From the NCBI RefSeq assembly GCF_011683955.1, contig NZ_JAAQPI010000018.1, positions 53,572 to 117,571 of the forward strand: a DNA stretch of 64,000 nt. Direction: 5' to 3'. Shown here in pieces: positions 1 through 8,620 of this stretch. The notes below the pieces were generated by a model. It searched no databases. It was not told the origin of the DNA and saw nothing but the letters and a program-made list of their open reading frames with translations. This DNA comes from Pseudomaricurvus alkylphenolicus (GTDB lineage: Bacteria > Pseudomonadota > Gammaproteobacteria > Pseudomonadales > Cellvibrionaceae). How positions within the stretch are numbered: position 1 is the stretch's first letter; each line of letters starts with the position of its first letter. A program made the position numbers and the translations under genes.

Positions 1-478
1 ATTTAACATCAGCACAGCCACCGGTGAGGCCCAACAAAATCCGGTTTGGAATCAAGTCGGGGTCAATACCTCCTGCGTAGAACACCGAACCACCCTTGTT
101 GCAGGCCGCTCTCAGTTTGTTGACGAACTCCGCTTCGCGAAAAAGGTGAGCGTTCTGGTAGGGCAGCGGGGTAACAAGGTTCTTGCCCGACGCCAGTATT
201 CTTAGAATTTCGTCGTCGGTGTGATAGGTGCCCTCATCATGGGCGGTGTAGACGACGCAGTCACAATCGATCTCAAGCAGTTGGTCGACGTCAGTGCTGG
301 CAATTACCCCAACCGGTTCAATGCCGATGATTTCACCGGCATCTTTTCCGTTTTTGCTATCGCTGTAGGCCCTGACACCCACCAGTTCGAAGGCCGCCGA
401 ATGTACGATTTCCCATATACAGATACCGCCCATTCTGCCAGGTCCCCAGACCATGATTCGATACGGTTTTTTCATCAT
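1..478 (-). CDS. Dihydrodipicolinate-reductase-like NAD(P)-binding oxidoreductase (partial)
   Basis: The gene runs off the left edge, so only the N-terminal ~159 residues are seen. I translated it by hand from the complement: it begins MMKKPYRIMVWGPGRMGG, a Rossmann nucleotide-binding start (GxGxMG, residues ~12-17). It continues with segments such as VVYTAHDEGTYHTDDEI and FYAGGIDPDLIPNRILLG, which resemble the DapB-like / 2,4-diaminopentanoate dehydrogenase-like family. That family reduces or oxidises amino or oxo substrates with NAD(P)H; the substrate here is unknown. It is the last visible gene of a minus-strand operon (monooxygenase, TetR, NTF2-like, this gene), 45 bp after the NTF2-like gene. 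Two adjacent ATGs (478 and 475) are possible starts. Confidence 0.7.
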   Translation of the reverse strand, partial: MMKKPYRIMVWGPGRMGGICIWEIVHSAAFELVGVRAYSDSKNGKDAGEIIGIEPVGVIASTDVDQLLEIDCDCVVYTAHDEGTYHTDDEILRILASGKNLVTPLPYQNAHLFREAEFVNKLRAACNKGGSVFYAGGIDPDLIPNRILLGLTGGCADVK

Positions 479-523
479 TTGAGTCCATGCTTGTGCTGTG
501 TTAATTGATGACTTGCGAGAGCT

Positions 524-871
524 CTAATTGTTGCTGATAAATATGCGAGCGCTCAGCTTTCCATCCTTTAGGGTATAGAATTCCAGTGTCCGCGTACCTG
601 GGTTATCGTTGTTGCGAACGTTGTTATGGTGGCTGGCGGATTCGTTGCCACAGACTACGCAGGCAACTACGTCAATGCGAACATTGGGCTGTTCTCGCCA
701 CATGCCCTCTAACATCAACCAGGGATCCTGCGATGGCTGGCCAACATACTCGATACTGAGTCCATTGGGAGCAATGTCTTTGTAACATTGCAAGAACCCT
801 GCCTTGTCGCTGTTATTCCAACATTCAACCTGACGATGTAAAAAAAATTCCAATGATTTTGTATTGTTCAT
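524..871 (-). CDS. SnoaL/NTF2-like small protein
   Basis: 115 residues, the usual size of an NTF2-like cone-fold protein (SnoaL, ketosteroid isomerase, polyketide cyclase families). I chose the ATG at 871 because AGGAAAA lies just upstream; a longer reading to 919 has no such site. It is clearly related to the protein at 12590-12955: both share a QVxCWN segment near residue 15, an IAPxGLxIEYVG block and an LEGMWxEQ block. No catalytic residues can be assigned with certainty. It lies downstream of the TetR gene in the same minus-strand operon as the flavin monooxygenase. A role as a small isomerase, dehydratase or ligand-binding subunit for a ring intermediate is inference. Confidence 0.75.
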   Translation of the reverse strand: MNNTKSLEFFLHRQVECWNNSDKAGFLQCYKDIAPNGLSIEYVGQPSQDPWLMLEGMWREQPNVRIDVVACVVCGNESASHHNNVRNNDNPGTRTLEFYTLKDGKLSARIFISNN

Positions 872-919
872 CGTTTTTCCTGTGTCTAAGTGCGCTGCGT
901 TTCTATTTCGAAGGGACAA

Positions 920-1645
920 TTAGAGGAACTTCGGACGCCACCAATTGAGGCTTTCTGCATGGTGGGCAAGTTCCCGCCAGGCGCCGGCTACGGCTTTTTC
1001 ACTGTCTGGCAGTGATGCTCCACACCCCAACAAGATACGAGCAACCAATTCCTCTATATAGCCTTGGTCGAATCTGTCGCTGTGCATAACACGCCGCAGT
1101 CCTTCAAGAGTGGTGCCGATAACGAGATCGGTGGCCACTTCCAGGGAGGAGAAATACAATGATCCGGAATCGCGAGCATTTTCCAGACTGGCGTTTACCA
1201 CCTGCCATAATCGGTTTTCTCGAGAGAGATAGTCGACATAGTCCACGCGGGATGTGAACGCAACTCGTCTGGGTTGCATCGCCGCGTGTGTAAGCGATAA
1301 TAAAGGACCCGCGGCGACACGCGCAATCGGGACTTGTAATCGGGAGAACACCCGTTCATAGGTGCCGATCATATCATCGGCCATCAGCTTTCCGAGTTCA
1401 CAGAGCACGGTTTCAAGGGAGTCGAAGTACTTGTAAAAGGTACCTCTTGATACACCTGCTGCTCGGACCACGTCGTCAATAACGGGCGGATTGGTAAGGT
1501 CTTTGGTCCAAAAGACATCAAGCGCTGCGAACAATAGGCGTTTTTTCATACGCTCACGTTTGTTTTTTGCGACCTGGCTACGGAAATCTTCACCTTCCTC
1601 TACCAGAGACGTGGCCATCGTTTCGCTGTTGATGCGCTGGGTCAT
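920..1645 (-). CDS. TetR-family transcriptional regulator
   Basis: About 241 residues from the ATG at 1645, preceded by AGGTGA. Upstream codons in the same frame overlap the monooxygenase gene and lack a ribosome site, so the longer 287-residue reading is unlikely. The N-terminal third carries a typical TetR helix-turn-helix (VIDDVVRAAGVSRGTFYKYF, about residues 55-74); the rest is a helical ligand-binding domain too variable to assign. It is 8 bp downstream of the acyl-CoA-dehydrogenase-like monooxygenase and probably co-transcribed with it. It is the best candidate to bind the perfect palindrome at 2885-2906 and the matching site at 51259-51276, giving autoregulation plus control of the flavin reductase. 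That assignment is inference from position. Confidence 0.88.
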   Translation of the reverse strand: MTQRINSETMATSLVEEGEDFRSQVAKNKRERMKKRLLFAALDVFWTKDLTNPPVIDDVVRAAGVSRGTFYKYFDSLETVLCELGKLMADDMIGTYERVFSRLQVPIARVAAGPLLSLTHAAMQPRRVAFTSRVDYVDYLSRENRLWQVVNASLENARDSGSLYFSSLEVATDLVIGTTLEGLRRVMHSDRFDQGYIEELVARILLGCGASLPDSEKAVAGAWRELAHHAESLNWWRPKFL

Positions 1646-1653
1646 GGCAAGGC

Positions 1654-2868
1654 TCACCTGTAACTGATATCGGGTAATTGGGTCATATTGGATGGCTGTT
1701 GCAGCAGGGCGCGGCCGTAGAGTTCCAATGACAATTGGCTGTTGAGGTAGTTGTGACGACTGCCAACATTGAGATCCCGCCATAGACGTTGCAGCGGGTT
1801 TACATTGGCGAAGCCACCTGGACCGGAGATGTTCATCAGTCGGTCTCCGGCGCTCCGAAGTTGTTTCATCGCGTAGCCGCAGTCGGCTTGGATACGGGCT
1901 TTTTCAAAACCAGTTAATAGTCTAGCGGGGGCGATGTCATCCAGCATCGCGGCTGCGCGTTTGACATGCATCCAGGCAGAATCGATCTCCATGCTGGCCT
2001 CTCCAAACTGCTGAACAAATACTTGAGAATCAGCTTGGGACTGATAGTTCCAGGCAACCACCGGGCGTTTGTCCATGGTGGTTTGTATCAACTCGCGAAT
2101 GCCTTCTGCGGCGCCGAGCATTGGGGCCAGGACCACCAGAGGAAACAGGGGCTCCATGGGCCAGTGGTCGCGGGGTTCCATCGCTTCACGGTTGGCTGCT
2201 GGAGATTGGTCAGCCGCCAATTTCCCGAATTGGATAACTCTTGATTGCGGTAGCTCCAGGTTATCAACGATTACGGTGTTACTGCCGGAACCGCAGACCC
2301 CTGCAACCTGCCAGGTGTTTTTGATCGTTACGCCGGTCGTTTTTCGCAGGGGGATAATCGCAAAACCAACGTCCTCTGTATTGCCGTCTGTGTCAACTAC
2401 TCGGATGCCATTTAGCGCGTAGTCGGCGTGAAGACAGCCCGATGCATAGCCCCATTTCCCGCTGACGATATAACCTTTTTCGGTGCGAGTAGCAGTACCG
2501 GTTTGGGCGGCCACGCTACAGAGTAGTTCATCTCCCTGGGAAAAAACAGATGCGGAAATTTGTTCCGGCATGGAAGCGACTGACGCCGATACACTGGAGA
2601 GTAAGCCAAAGGCCCAGGCTGTTCCTGGGCAGGCCTTTGCCATCTCGGCAACCGTTTTCGTGTGAGAGATCAGTGGCAGACCGACACCTCCAGCCCTCTT
2701 TGGGAACATCATCTTAAATAGGCCAGTCCGCTTTAGTTCCGCAAAGACTTCAGGGTGGATTTTGGCCTCCGCCTCGCATTGCGTCGCGTGCTTGGCGAGC
2801 AATGGACGCATAGTTGACGCAATGGTGACGGGATCGGTAAGGGTTTGTTGGTTTTGTGCCTGATTCAT
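1654..2868 (-). CDS. Flavin-dependent monooxygenase of the acyl-CoA dehydrogenase fold (HsaA/HpaH-like)
   Basis: 404 residues. The order of segments fits the group D flavin monooxygenases, which share the acyl-CoA dehydrogenase fold: an N-terminal helical domain (HPEVFAELKRTGLFKMMFP), a middle beta domain with SGKWGYASGCLHADY (~residues 136-150), and a C-terminal helical domain ending ISGPGGFANVNPLQRLWRDL. These enzymes use FMNH2 or FADH2 from a separate reductase to hydroxylate phenolic or polycyclic rings; HsaA of steroid degradation is the best-known relative. There is no classical acyl-CoA dehydrogenase YEGT catalytic motif. The HsaB-like reductase needed is absent here but present at 50687-51199 under the same operator. 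A start at 2868 fits a palindrome 16 bp upstream. Confidence 0.82.
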   Translation of the reverse strand: MNQAQNQQTLTDPVTIASTMRPLLAKHATQCEAEAKIHPEVFAELKRTGLFKMMFPKRAGGVGLPLISHTKTVAEMAKACPGTAWAFGLLSSVSASVASMPEQISASVFSQGDELLCSVAAQTGTATRTEKGYIVSGKWGYASGCLHADYALNGIRVVDTDGNTEDVGFAIIPLRKTTGVTIKNTWQVAGVCGSGSNTVIVDNLELPQSRVIQFGKLAADQSPAANREAMEPRDHWPMEPLFPLVVLAPMLGAAEGIRELIQTTMDKRPVVAWNYQSQADSQVFVQQFGEASMEIDSAWMHVKRAAAMLDDIAPARLLTGFEKARIQADCGYAMKQLRSAGDRLMNISGPGGFANVNPLQRLWRDLNVGSRHNYLNSQLSLELYGRALLQQPSNMTQLPDISYR

Positions 2869-2884
2869 CGCTTGATGCTCATTA

Positions 2885-2906
2885 AGAATGACAGTTCTGT
2901 CATTCT
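2885..2906 (-). promoter_or_regulatory. Perfect palindromic operator before the monooxygenase-TetR operon
   Basis: AGAATGACAG-TT-CTGTCATTCT: 10-bp perfect arms with a 2-bp centre, ending 16 bp upstream of the start codon at 2868. Size and symmetry are those of a TetR-type operator. The core AATGAC-N6-GTCATT plus the adjoining CTATTG recurs before the flavin reductase gene at 51259-51276. The regulator is probably the TetR protein encoded at 920-1645. Confidence 0.75.
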
Positions 2907-2980
2907 ATTGGAATGCTTTCGCGACAAGCTAGCGCGACACGAAATCGTTGTTTGTCGCCGAGTCAAACGAATCAGCGAGG

Positions 2981-3907
2981 TTAGCGGGGTAACTTTGCCG
3001 TGATCTTGGCGTGGGGACCGGAGCTTTGTGCTTCCCAGGCTTCACCGGCCTGGTCAAAATCGTAATCCTTGTAATCGATGTCGATACTTTCTTTGGTGGC
3101 GATGTCCAGCAGCCGATGCCAGATCACTTCACGTTCTGGTGCGGGGCGCTGGCCGGTGCCGATGGTTGAGAGGGTACGAAATAGAAGATGCGCCATATCC
3201 AATTCAATCACGCGTCCGGCGCCAGTACCGATGGTGATGATACGTGATCCCCAACGTGTGGCTTGCAGGGCATTTAGCAACGGTTGGCCGCAGACCAGGT
3301 CCAGCACCACATCGTAACCTTCGCCAGCTTCGGCTTTCAACGCCGCGATATCGTCAGAGCCGTCAAGACAAACACAGGCGTCGGCAATACCTCGTTGTTG
3401 CAGCCGTGTTAGTGCTGAGAGATTACGTGCAGCGGCGACGACCTTACCCGCGCCCATGTATTTGGCCAGCTGTAGAGCGATCTGCCCGAGAGTGCCTGTA
3501 GCACCAAGTATCAGCACGGATTCGCCATCTTGGATATTTGCCTGCTCCAGGGGCACAAAAGCACCGGTTGCGGCGATCCCCATAGCAATAGCGGTTTTAT
3601 CGTCGATGTGATCTGGGACATCCCATACTTCTTCGCTGGGCACCAATGTCTTTTCTCCCCAAGAGCCCCAGGGGCTGATCGAGCGTTCTCCAAAGTAAAC
3701 CCGGCGCCCATCTGGCGCACGACCCACTCCCTCTCCACGGATTACACAGGGAAATTCGACACCCAGTCGATAGGCGCCTAGAACATCCCAGCCGCCGAGA
3801 CCAGTGGTGTCTACATCAATCAACACCGCTCCGGCTTGTGACTGTGGTTCGGGGAAGTCCTGGACCACAGGGGTGGCTCCACGTTCCATAATGACTGCTG
3901 CTTTCAT
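2981..3907 (-). CDS. Medium-chain dehydrogenase/reductase, quinone-oxidoreductase-like
   Basis: 308 residues, slightly shorter than the usual ~325. It has the GroES-like N-terminal domain and an NAD(P)-binding domain with LILGATGTLGQIALQLAKYMGA (Rossmann AxGxLG-type loop, ~residues 132-153). The zinc-binding cysteines and histidines of classical alcohol dehydrogenases are not visible, which places it with zinc-independent quinone reductases / 2-enoyl reductases. Such enzymes use NADPH to reduce quinones or C=C bonds next to a carbonyl. The start at 3907 has AGGAGA upstream. It is transcribed away from the acyl-CoA ligase gene, with a shared 197-bp divergent region holding one copy of the ACA-N13-TGT motif. 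Substrate unknown. Confidence 0.85.
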   Translation of the reverse strand: MKAAVIMERGATPVVQDFPEPQSQAGAVLIDVDTTGLGGWDVLGAYRLGVEFPCVIRGEGVGRAPDGRRVYFGERSISPWGSWGEKTLVPSEEVWDVPDHIDDKTAIAMGIAATGAFVPLEQANIQDGESVLILGATGTLGQIALQLAKYMGAGKVVAAARNLSALTRLQQRGIADACVCLDGSDDIAALKAEAGEGYDVVLDLVCGQPLLNALQATRWGSRIITIGTGAGRVIELDMAHLLFRTLSTIGTGQRPAPEREVIWHRLLDIATKESIDIDYKDYDFDQAGEAWEAQSSGPHAKITAKLPR

Positions 3908-3962
3908 TTGGGTCTCCTGTTACCTGATGGGAAAGAAATGGCCGTTTCAGGCTTTAAGTTTG

Positions 3963-3987
3963 ACATATTTCCAATATCTGTTTAAAT
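3963..3987 (+). promoter_or_regulatory. ACA-N13-TGT-TTAAAT motif, copy 1
   Basis: ACA at 3963-3965, 13 bases, TGT at 3979-3981, then TTAAAT. It is preceded by TTG, so it can also be read as a TTGACA -35 box with an extended -10. It lies between the divergent MDR gene and the acyl-CoA ligase gene. One of ten similar sites; see the finding on the shared motif. Confidence 0.55.
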
Positions 3988-4104
3988 AATAGCTCAGTTA
4001 TGAGGAAGCCCACAAGCTTTCGCCACCAGATCTTCTATTTCAATTACAACCGTTCGATGGAAAAGCCAGAGCTGTTTCATCGATTGATATCGAGAGAGTT
4101 ATCT

Positions 4105-5736
4105 ATGACAGGTATGGGAAACCCAGAAACGTGGTCATTGGGTGAACAGGACACGGTCATCGCGGCCCTGGATCGAGCCGTCGCCGCGCATCCGGATCGG
4201 GTTCTGTTGGACTTTAGTGGTGATTTGTATACCTATAAAGAGGTTGATACTCTCGCGACTAAACTGGCGAACGCCCTCAGGGCGCTTGGCGTTAGTAAGG
4301 GACAGACGGTTGTCACCATGCTTGACAACAATATTGACGCTGTTGTGAGTTGGTTGGCAGTCAACAAATTGTGCGCCATCAGCGTTCCCATTAACACAGC
4401 GCTGCGAGGTCAATTTTTACAGCATCAAATTTCAGATGCGGCCACTGAAATTGTTATCTGTGAAGCGGCATATGTCGACCGAGTCGCACAATTGACGCCG
4501 CAACTGGCGACCCTCAAGCGCGTGCTTTATCGCGATAGTCTTGACGTCGTGCCTGGTAGTGAGATTCCGCTGGTGCCACTGGACGAGCATCGAGGACAGG
4601 ATGCAACTCCATTGATGGAAAAACCCGAGCCCTCCGATCTCGCTTGTATTATCTATACCTCCGGTACCACGGGTCCTTCCAAAGGTTGTATGCTCAGTTA
4701 CAACTTCATGTGCAGTCTGGCACGCCTGCAGCTAAGGGCAGGACCTGCCACCGCTGATGACGTGACCATTACGCCCTTGCCATTGTTTCACATGAATGCG
4801 CTTTGTGTCGGTATACTCTCAAACATTATGGTGGGCGCGCGGGTAGCCATTGTGCCGCGTTTTTCAGTATCAAAATTCTGGCCGGAAGTCCGTCGTTCTG
4901 GAGCGACTATCGCCTCGATTCTCGGCAGTATGGGCGGCTTGCTCGCTCAGGCCGATGACAACGTGGATATGAAAGCCTGTCATGGACAAATCCACACGGT
5001 GCGGGGAAACCCGTTCACGGAAGAGTCAAAAATGATCTGGCGTCAGCGTTTCGGTGCCCGTCAGGTCGGTGGTAACGGCTATGGTTTGACGGAAGCCTGT
5101 GTTATCACCTCGCTACCCGGTGGAGAGTACGCGGCTCCGGGCTCCTCAGGTAAACGTATCCCCGAGTACGATGTGCGCATTGTCGATGACCTGGATCGAG
5201 AATTGCCCACCAACACGGCCGGAGAAGTCGTGGTACGGCCAAACCATCCGGATATCATGTTTATGGGGTACTGGAATCGCCCGGAAGAAACCCTGAAACT
5301 GATGCGCAATATGTGGTTTCACACCGGTGACATCGGGAAATTTGACGATGATGGTTTTTTCTATTTTGTTGACCGAAAAAAGGACTATTTGCGTCGCCGA
5401 GGTGAGAATGTCTCCAGTTTTGAGATGGAGTCCGCCTTTGCGGGTCATAGCGATATTGAAGAAGTAGCTGTGCATGCGGTGCCCTCGGACAAGGGTGAAG
5501 ATGATGTCAAAGTCACTGCAATTCTCAATCACGGAAGTGATCTGACGGCAGAGGCACTGTTTTATTGGGCTGTCGATGTGGTGCCCTACTATGCTCTGCC
5601 GCGCTATATCGAATTTCGTCAGGAGCTTCCCAAAAACCCTCAGGGAAGGGTGCTCAAGTACCTGTTGCGCGACGAAGGTAAGACGGCTGATACCTGGGAC
5701 CTGGAAGATACCGATATCAAGGTGAGTAAGCGATAG
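4105..5736 (+). CDS. Class I adenylate-forming acyl-CoA ligase (CaiC-like)
   Basis: Activates a carboxylic acid to its CoA thioester through an acyl-adenylate, using ATP and CoA. About 543 residues from the ATG at 4105, which has GAGAGAG seven bases upstream; an upstream start at 4000 would add 35 residues. Motifs in order: the ATP loop IIYTSGTTGPSKG (~residue 183), GYGLTE (A5), YWNRPEETL and WFHTGDIG (A6-A7), DRKKDYLRRRGENVSSFE (A8, the domain hinge) and the C-terminal PQGRVLKYLLR holding the catalytic lysine. The DYLRRRGENVSS signature is that of crotonobetaine/carnitine-CoA ligase-like enzymes. It is 24 bp upstream of the Rieske pair and likely in one operon, so the Rieske enzyme may act on a CoA ester or its free acid; that link is inference. 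Confidence 0.9.
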   Translation: MTGMGNPETWSLGEQDTVIAALDRAVAAHPDRVLLDFSGDLYTYKEVDTLATKLANALRALGVSKGQTVVTMLDNNIDAVVSWLAVNKLCAISVPINTALRGQFLQHQISDAATEIVICEAAYVDRVAQLTPQLATLKRVLYRDSLDVVPGSEIPLVPLDEHRGQDATPLMEKPEPSDLACIIYTSGTTGPSKGCMLSYNFMCSLARLQLRAGPATADDVTITPLPLFHMNALCVGILSNIMVGARVAIVPRFSVSKFWPEVRRSGATIASILGSMGGLLAQADDNVDMKACHGQIHTVRGNPFTEESKMIWRQRFGARQVGGNGYGLTEACVITSLPGGEYAAPGSSGKRIPEYDVRIVDDLDRELPTNTAGEVVVRPNHPDIMFMGYWNRPEETLKLMRNMWFHTGDIGKFDDDGFFYFVDRKKDYLRRRGENVSSFEMESAFAGHSDIEEVAVHAVPSDKGEDDVKVTAILNHGSDLTAEALFYWAVDVVPYYALPRYIEFRQELPKNPQGRVLKYLLRDEGKTADTWDLEDTDIKVSKR

Positions 5737-5760
5737 ATTCTGCTGAAAAAAAGGGAAGCA

Positions 5761-6726
5761 ATGGATAACAAACAATACTGGACTGCAGTTGCGACCAGCG
5801 AATATATCAAAGGCGATAAGCCCATCGGCATTGTGGTTCACGGCATAGAGTTGGTGCTTTTTCGTGATCAGAACCAATGCGTTAGAGTGTTGGAAGATCG
5901 TTGTCCACATCGTCGAGTGCCCTTGTCATTGGGCACGGTTTGTGAGGGCCGTATTCGTTGTGCGTATCATGGCTGGTCGTTCGATGGTTCTACAGGTGCA
6001 TGTGTTGATATTCCCAATCTGGATCGCGGAGAAAGAATATCTCCTCGTTATCGGGTGAAGACCTTTCAGACCTGCGAGCGGGACGGTTTTGTGTTCGTGG
6101 CACCGTCGAGTGAAAAGAGTGAGCCCCCGGGGGTAGATGTGGAGAATAATCCTCCATCCGAACTCAATGAGCTCTACGGCAACAGTTGCATTGCCATGCC
6201 AGTGACAGAATATGTGGCAGCTCTATTGGATGGCCCTGAGACGTTGCTGAGGTTTGGGGGGGTTGGGGTTTCTGACTTTTTCCTCGGGGATCCCGTTTAT
6301 CGCGGAAACTGGCTGGTCTGTGATCGAGAAGCAAGCTGGGATCGTGGTTCGAAACCCCCCGGCATAAAGGCGATTAGTCGTCCATTGATTCTGCGGGTGG
6401 AAATAGAGCGCCACAAGTGCGCGGCGAAGGTATGGCTGTTGAATGCCGATGAGGAGCCTCTGGCTGTGGTTACCATGGGCTTTTCTTCGGGGATGCGCTC
6501 CACCACCACCTTATGTTGGCGCTACCGCCAATTTCCGGCCTGGCGCCACAACGCACCGGTATGGCTACGGTTATTCCAGCTGCTGGGGCTATCAGCGGTA
6601 GATGTCTACACCAGCATTCCCGGAGACGGCATCGCGGGTTTGCTGAAGGGGCCTTCAAGGCATTTGGAACTACATGTGATGGATCAACACAAGCAAGTAG
6701 AGAGCGGAGGAGAGCTGTCATGCTAA
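5761..6726 (+). CDS. Rieske oxygenase paralogue with intact Rieske site but lost mononuclear iron site
   Basis: 321 residues; AGGGAAG precedes the ATG. The N-terminal Rieske domain is complete: C48-P-H50 and C67-A-Y-H70 bind a [2Fe-2S] cluster, followed by GWSFDGSTGACVDIPNL. In the C-terminal half, where oxygenases of the VanA/DdmC type carry a DN-or-EN-xxDxxHxxxxH iron motif, this protein reads VAALLDGPETLLRFG (152-166). Only the Asp is kept; the Asn is Ala and both His ligands are replaced by Glu and Phe. It therefore should receive and pass electrons but not hold the catalytic iron. The next gene overlaps by 7 bp and has exactly the opposite defect, so a mixed complex is likely. A stand-alone electron carrier is the alternative. 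Confidence 0.85.
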   Translation: MDNKQYWTAVATSEYIKGDKPIGIVVHGIELVLFRDQNQCVRVLEDRCPHRRVPLSLGTVCEGRIRCAYHGWSFDGSTGACVDIPNLDRGERISPRYRVKTFQTCERDGFVFVAPSSEKSEPPGVDVENNPPSELNELYGNSCIAMPVTEYVAALLDGPETLLRFGGVGVSDFFLGDPVYRGNWLVCDREASWDRGSKPPGIKAISRPLILRVEIERHKCAAKVWLLNADEEPLAVVTMGFSSGMRSTTTLCWRYRQFPAWRHNAPVWLRLFQLLGLSAVDVYTSIPGDGIAGLLKGPSRHLELHVMDQHKQVESGGELSC

Positions 6727-7775
6727 CGGTAGCGCAAAAGTCCAAAAAGCATAGTGCTATCGTGGGCGCCAGTGATCCTCATGAGTGGGTACCCACCTGC
6801 TATGAATTGCGTGATACCTGGTTTGCGATTGCTCATTCCGTGGCGGTAGGCACACGGCCTTTACGGCGAATTGTTCACTCGCAGCCCTACTTTATCTGGC
6901 GCGACAACGGTCATCTGCAAGCCGCGGAGTTTCACCCTCAGAGACCGACAGCTTCCGGTACGTACACCGAATTTACTGCCGGCAGCGGTTACTATCCCGT
7001 GGTCGAGCGCTTTGGTTATGTGTGGGCTTGGTACGGCAATCCGGATGTTGCGGATGTCGATTTGATTCCCGATATACCTTTTTTGCCACGAGATGGCCGA
7101 GGTATCCCCGGTTATATGCACACCACCGTACGATTTGATGGTTGTTCCAGTTTGTCGGTGGAGAATCTACTCGACCTCACTCACGCCGACTTCCTGCACG
7201 GTGAAGTTATTGGCGGAGAAGGTGAAGCGGACTCCGATGAAGTTACCTTTGAGTGTACTTCCGAGACTCTCACGCGAACGCGATGGGTAGTGGGTAAGCC
7301 GGTGTCACCGATTATGCGCTGGGTCGGTGGAGTGCGAACCAAGTATCAAGAGTTTCGTTCAACACTTCATGTACATTTGCGCAATAATATGTGCATTTCC
7401 TACCCACGGTTCCGACCCGGTTTTGATATTCCCAATGCTCAGCCGTTTATTCCCAACGGAAGCTATCGTTCGCTGGTCAATCAGATATTCAACCTTAATG
7501 CTGCGCCCACGCCATTTCGGCAGGTTATGCCGCGTATGGCCTATACCATCGGGCCGCAAGACAACTACGCCGTTCGACCCCAGAATCCCAGGTACCTGGA
7601 GGGTGAGAGTCAGACGGATTTTCACTCCCGGTTCGACGCACCGGGGGTGCGCTATCGCCATTTGATGAAGAAGCTCTGGCAGCGTCAGGCGGAAGGCGAT
7701 TTCAGCTATTTGGCCGATTCTGACCCAGGTGGAGACATTACAACCTTACTGGGGATGGAAAATAGAGTTGAGTAG
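6720..7775 (+). CDS. Rieske oxygenase paralogue with intact iron site but lost Rieske cluster
   Basis: 351 residues from the ATG at 6720, which has GGAGGAGAG upstream and overlaps the previous gene's stop. The catalytic domain has ENLLDLTHADFLH (residues 148-160), matching the mononuclear iron site of VanA/DdmC-type oxygenases (Asn149, Asp152, His155, His160). The N-terminal domain still follows the Rieske fold up to YYPVVERFGYVWAWYG, but CPHR has become FHPQR and the segment with the second Cys-x-x-His is deleted (AEFHPQRPTASGTYTEF goes straight on). No [2Fe-2S] cluster can form. In normal trimers electrons pass from the Rieske of one subunit to the iron of its neighbour, so pairing with the preceding protein would restore a working route. 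Confidence 0.85.
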   Translation: MLTVAQKSKKHSAIVGASDPHEWVPTCYELRDTWFAIAHSVAVGTRPLRRIVHSQPYFIWRDNGHLQAAEFHPQRPTASGTYTEFTAGSGYYPVVERFGYVWAWYGNPDVADVDLIPDIPFLPRDGRGIPGYMHTTVRFDGCSSLSVENLLDLTHADFLHGEVIGGEGEADSDEVTFECTSETLTRTRWVVGKPVSPIMRWVGGVRTKYQEFRSTLHVHLRNNMCISYPRFRPGFDIPNAQPFIPNGSYRSLVNQIFNLNAAPTPFRQVMPRMAYTIGPQDNYAVRPQNPRYLEGESQTDFHSRFDAPGVRYRHLMKKLWQRQAEGDFSYLADSDPGGDITTLLGMENRVE

Positions 7776-7803
7776 GGCCGAACGGAAAATTAAACTGAAC
7801 AAA

Positions 7804-7815
7804 AAAAGATCTTTT
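7804..7815. promoter_or_regulatory. Short palindrome upstream of TetR gene
   Basis: AAAAGATCTTTT, a perfect 12-bp palindrome in the 143-bp gap between the Rieske operon and the TetR gene at 7919. It could be an operator or part of a weak terminator for the Rieske operon; there is no GC-rich stem. Confidence 0.25.
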
Positions 7816-7918
7816 GCTCAATAATGCAAGAACGATTATCATGTACTTAGTATGGAGTCCTGAGGTAAAGCCTCGTTGGGCGGGTGTTTCAATATCGATC
7901 AACAGGCAGAGTTATTGA

Positions 7919-8521
7919 GTGAACAGTATAAATACGGCAGTTTCCAAGCCCAAACGACGCAATAAGCGCTCCGAAAACACCAAAAACGTTATTTTGGCGG
8001 CAACGGAGAGGGTTATCCTCAAGACCGGTGTAGATCGGGTTTCGATTTTAGATGTGTGTAAAGAGGCGAGAATATCCCGAGGGACTTTTTATCGATACTA
8101 TTCATCTCAGGACGAGCTGCTGGACGCCTTCTCGCGCTATCGACGTAATCAATTCCACACTAAGCTAGTCGAAGCACTTGAGCCCTATACTGACCCTGAT
8201 GAACGTTTCGATGCATTCGTTAATTTCCTTGATGCCTTTCTGCAAAGAGGTGAGCCTCGGCAAATGTTGATTGTGGCGCCAGCCTATTCAATTGGATGGT
8301 ATCAGCGGATATTTCATGATTCCATCAACCGGTTTGAACAGGAACTCAGCGTTGTCTTTGATGCATGGGAGGAGCGCAGCGGCGTAGCAATCGACCGTGA
8401 GCTCGTGTGTGAGATGATTCTTCGTTACATTATCAGCCATCAATTGGTACCAGCCAACGAGCAGGAGCGACGTGCCTTGCCGAGTCGTATCAAGCGTTTG
8501 GTCCGATCTGTTTCCGTTTAA
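7919..8521 (+). CDS. TetR-family transcriptional regulator
   Basis: 200 residues starting at GTG (7919). The N-terminal region is rich in Lys and Arg, then comes a TetR helix-turn-helix: VSILDVCKEARISRGTFYRYYSSQDELL (about residues 42-68, given here only as family evidence). The C-terminal helical domain should bind a small effector. It sits alone between the CoA ligase-Rieske operon and the CrtI-like oxidoreductase, on the same strand as both. It is one of three TetR proteins in the window and a candidate for binding the ten ACA-N13-TGT sites, but nothing in the sequence decides which TetR binds which site. Confidence 0.87.
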   Translation: MNSINTAVSKPKRRNKRSENTKNVILAATERVILKTGVDRVSILDVCKEARISRGTFYRYYSSQDELLDAFSRYRRNQFHTKLVEALEPYTDPDERFDAFVNFLDAFLQRGEPRQMLIVAPAYSIGWYQRIFHDSINRFEQELSVVFDAWEERSGVAIDRELVCEMILRYIISHQLVPANEQERRALPSRIKRLVRSVSV

Positions 8522-8620
8522 TTCACGCTCTAAATGATATGCACTCCAGCTTCCGGGCTTGTCGTTGAGCCTTTGCTGTAGCTCCTTTGAAATACTTGAT
8601 CGGCATCTCTATTTCCTTTC

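Noticed and set aside
5146..5910. Long minus-strand open frame of 254 codons inside the acyl-CoA ligase gene
   Set aside because: It is the antisense of a clear ligase with all motifs; no family features in the translated product.
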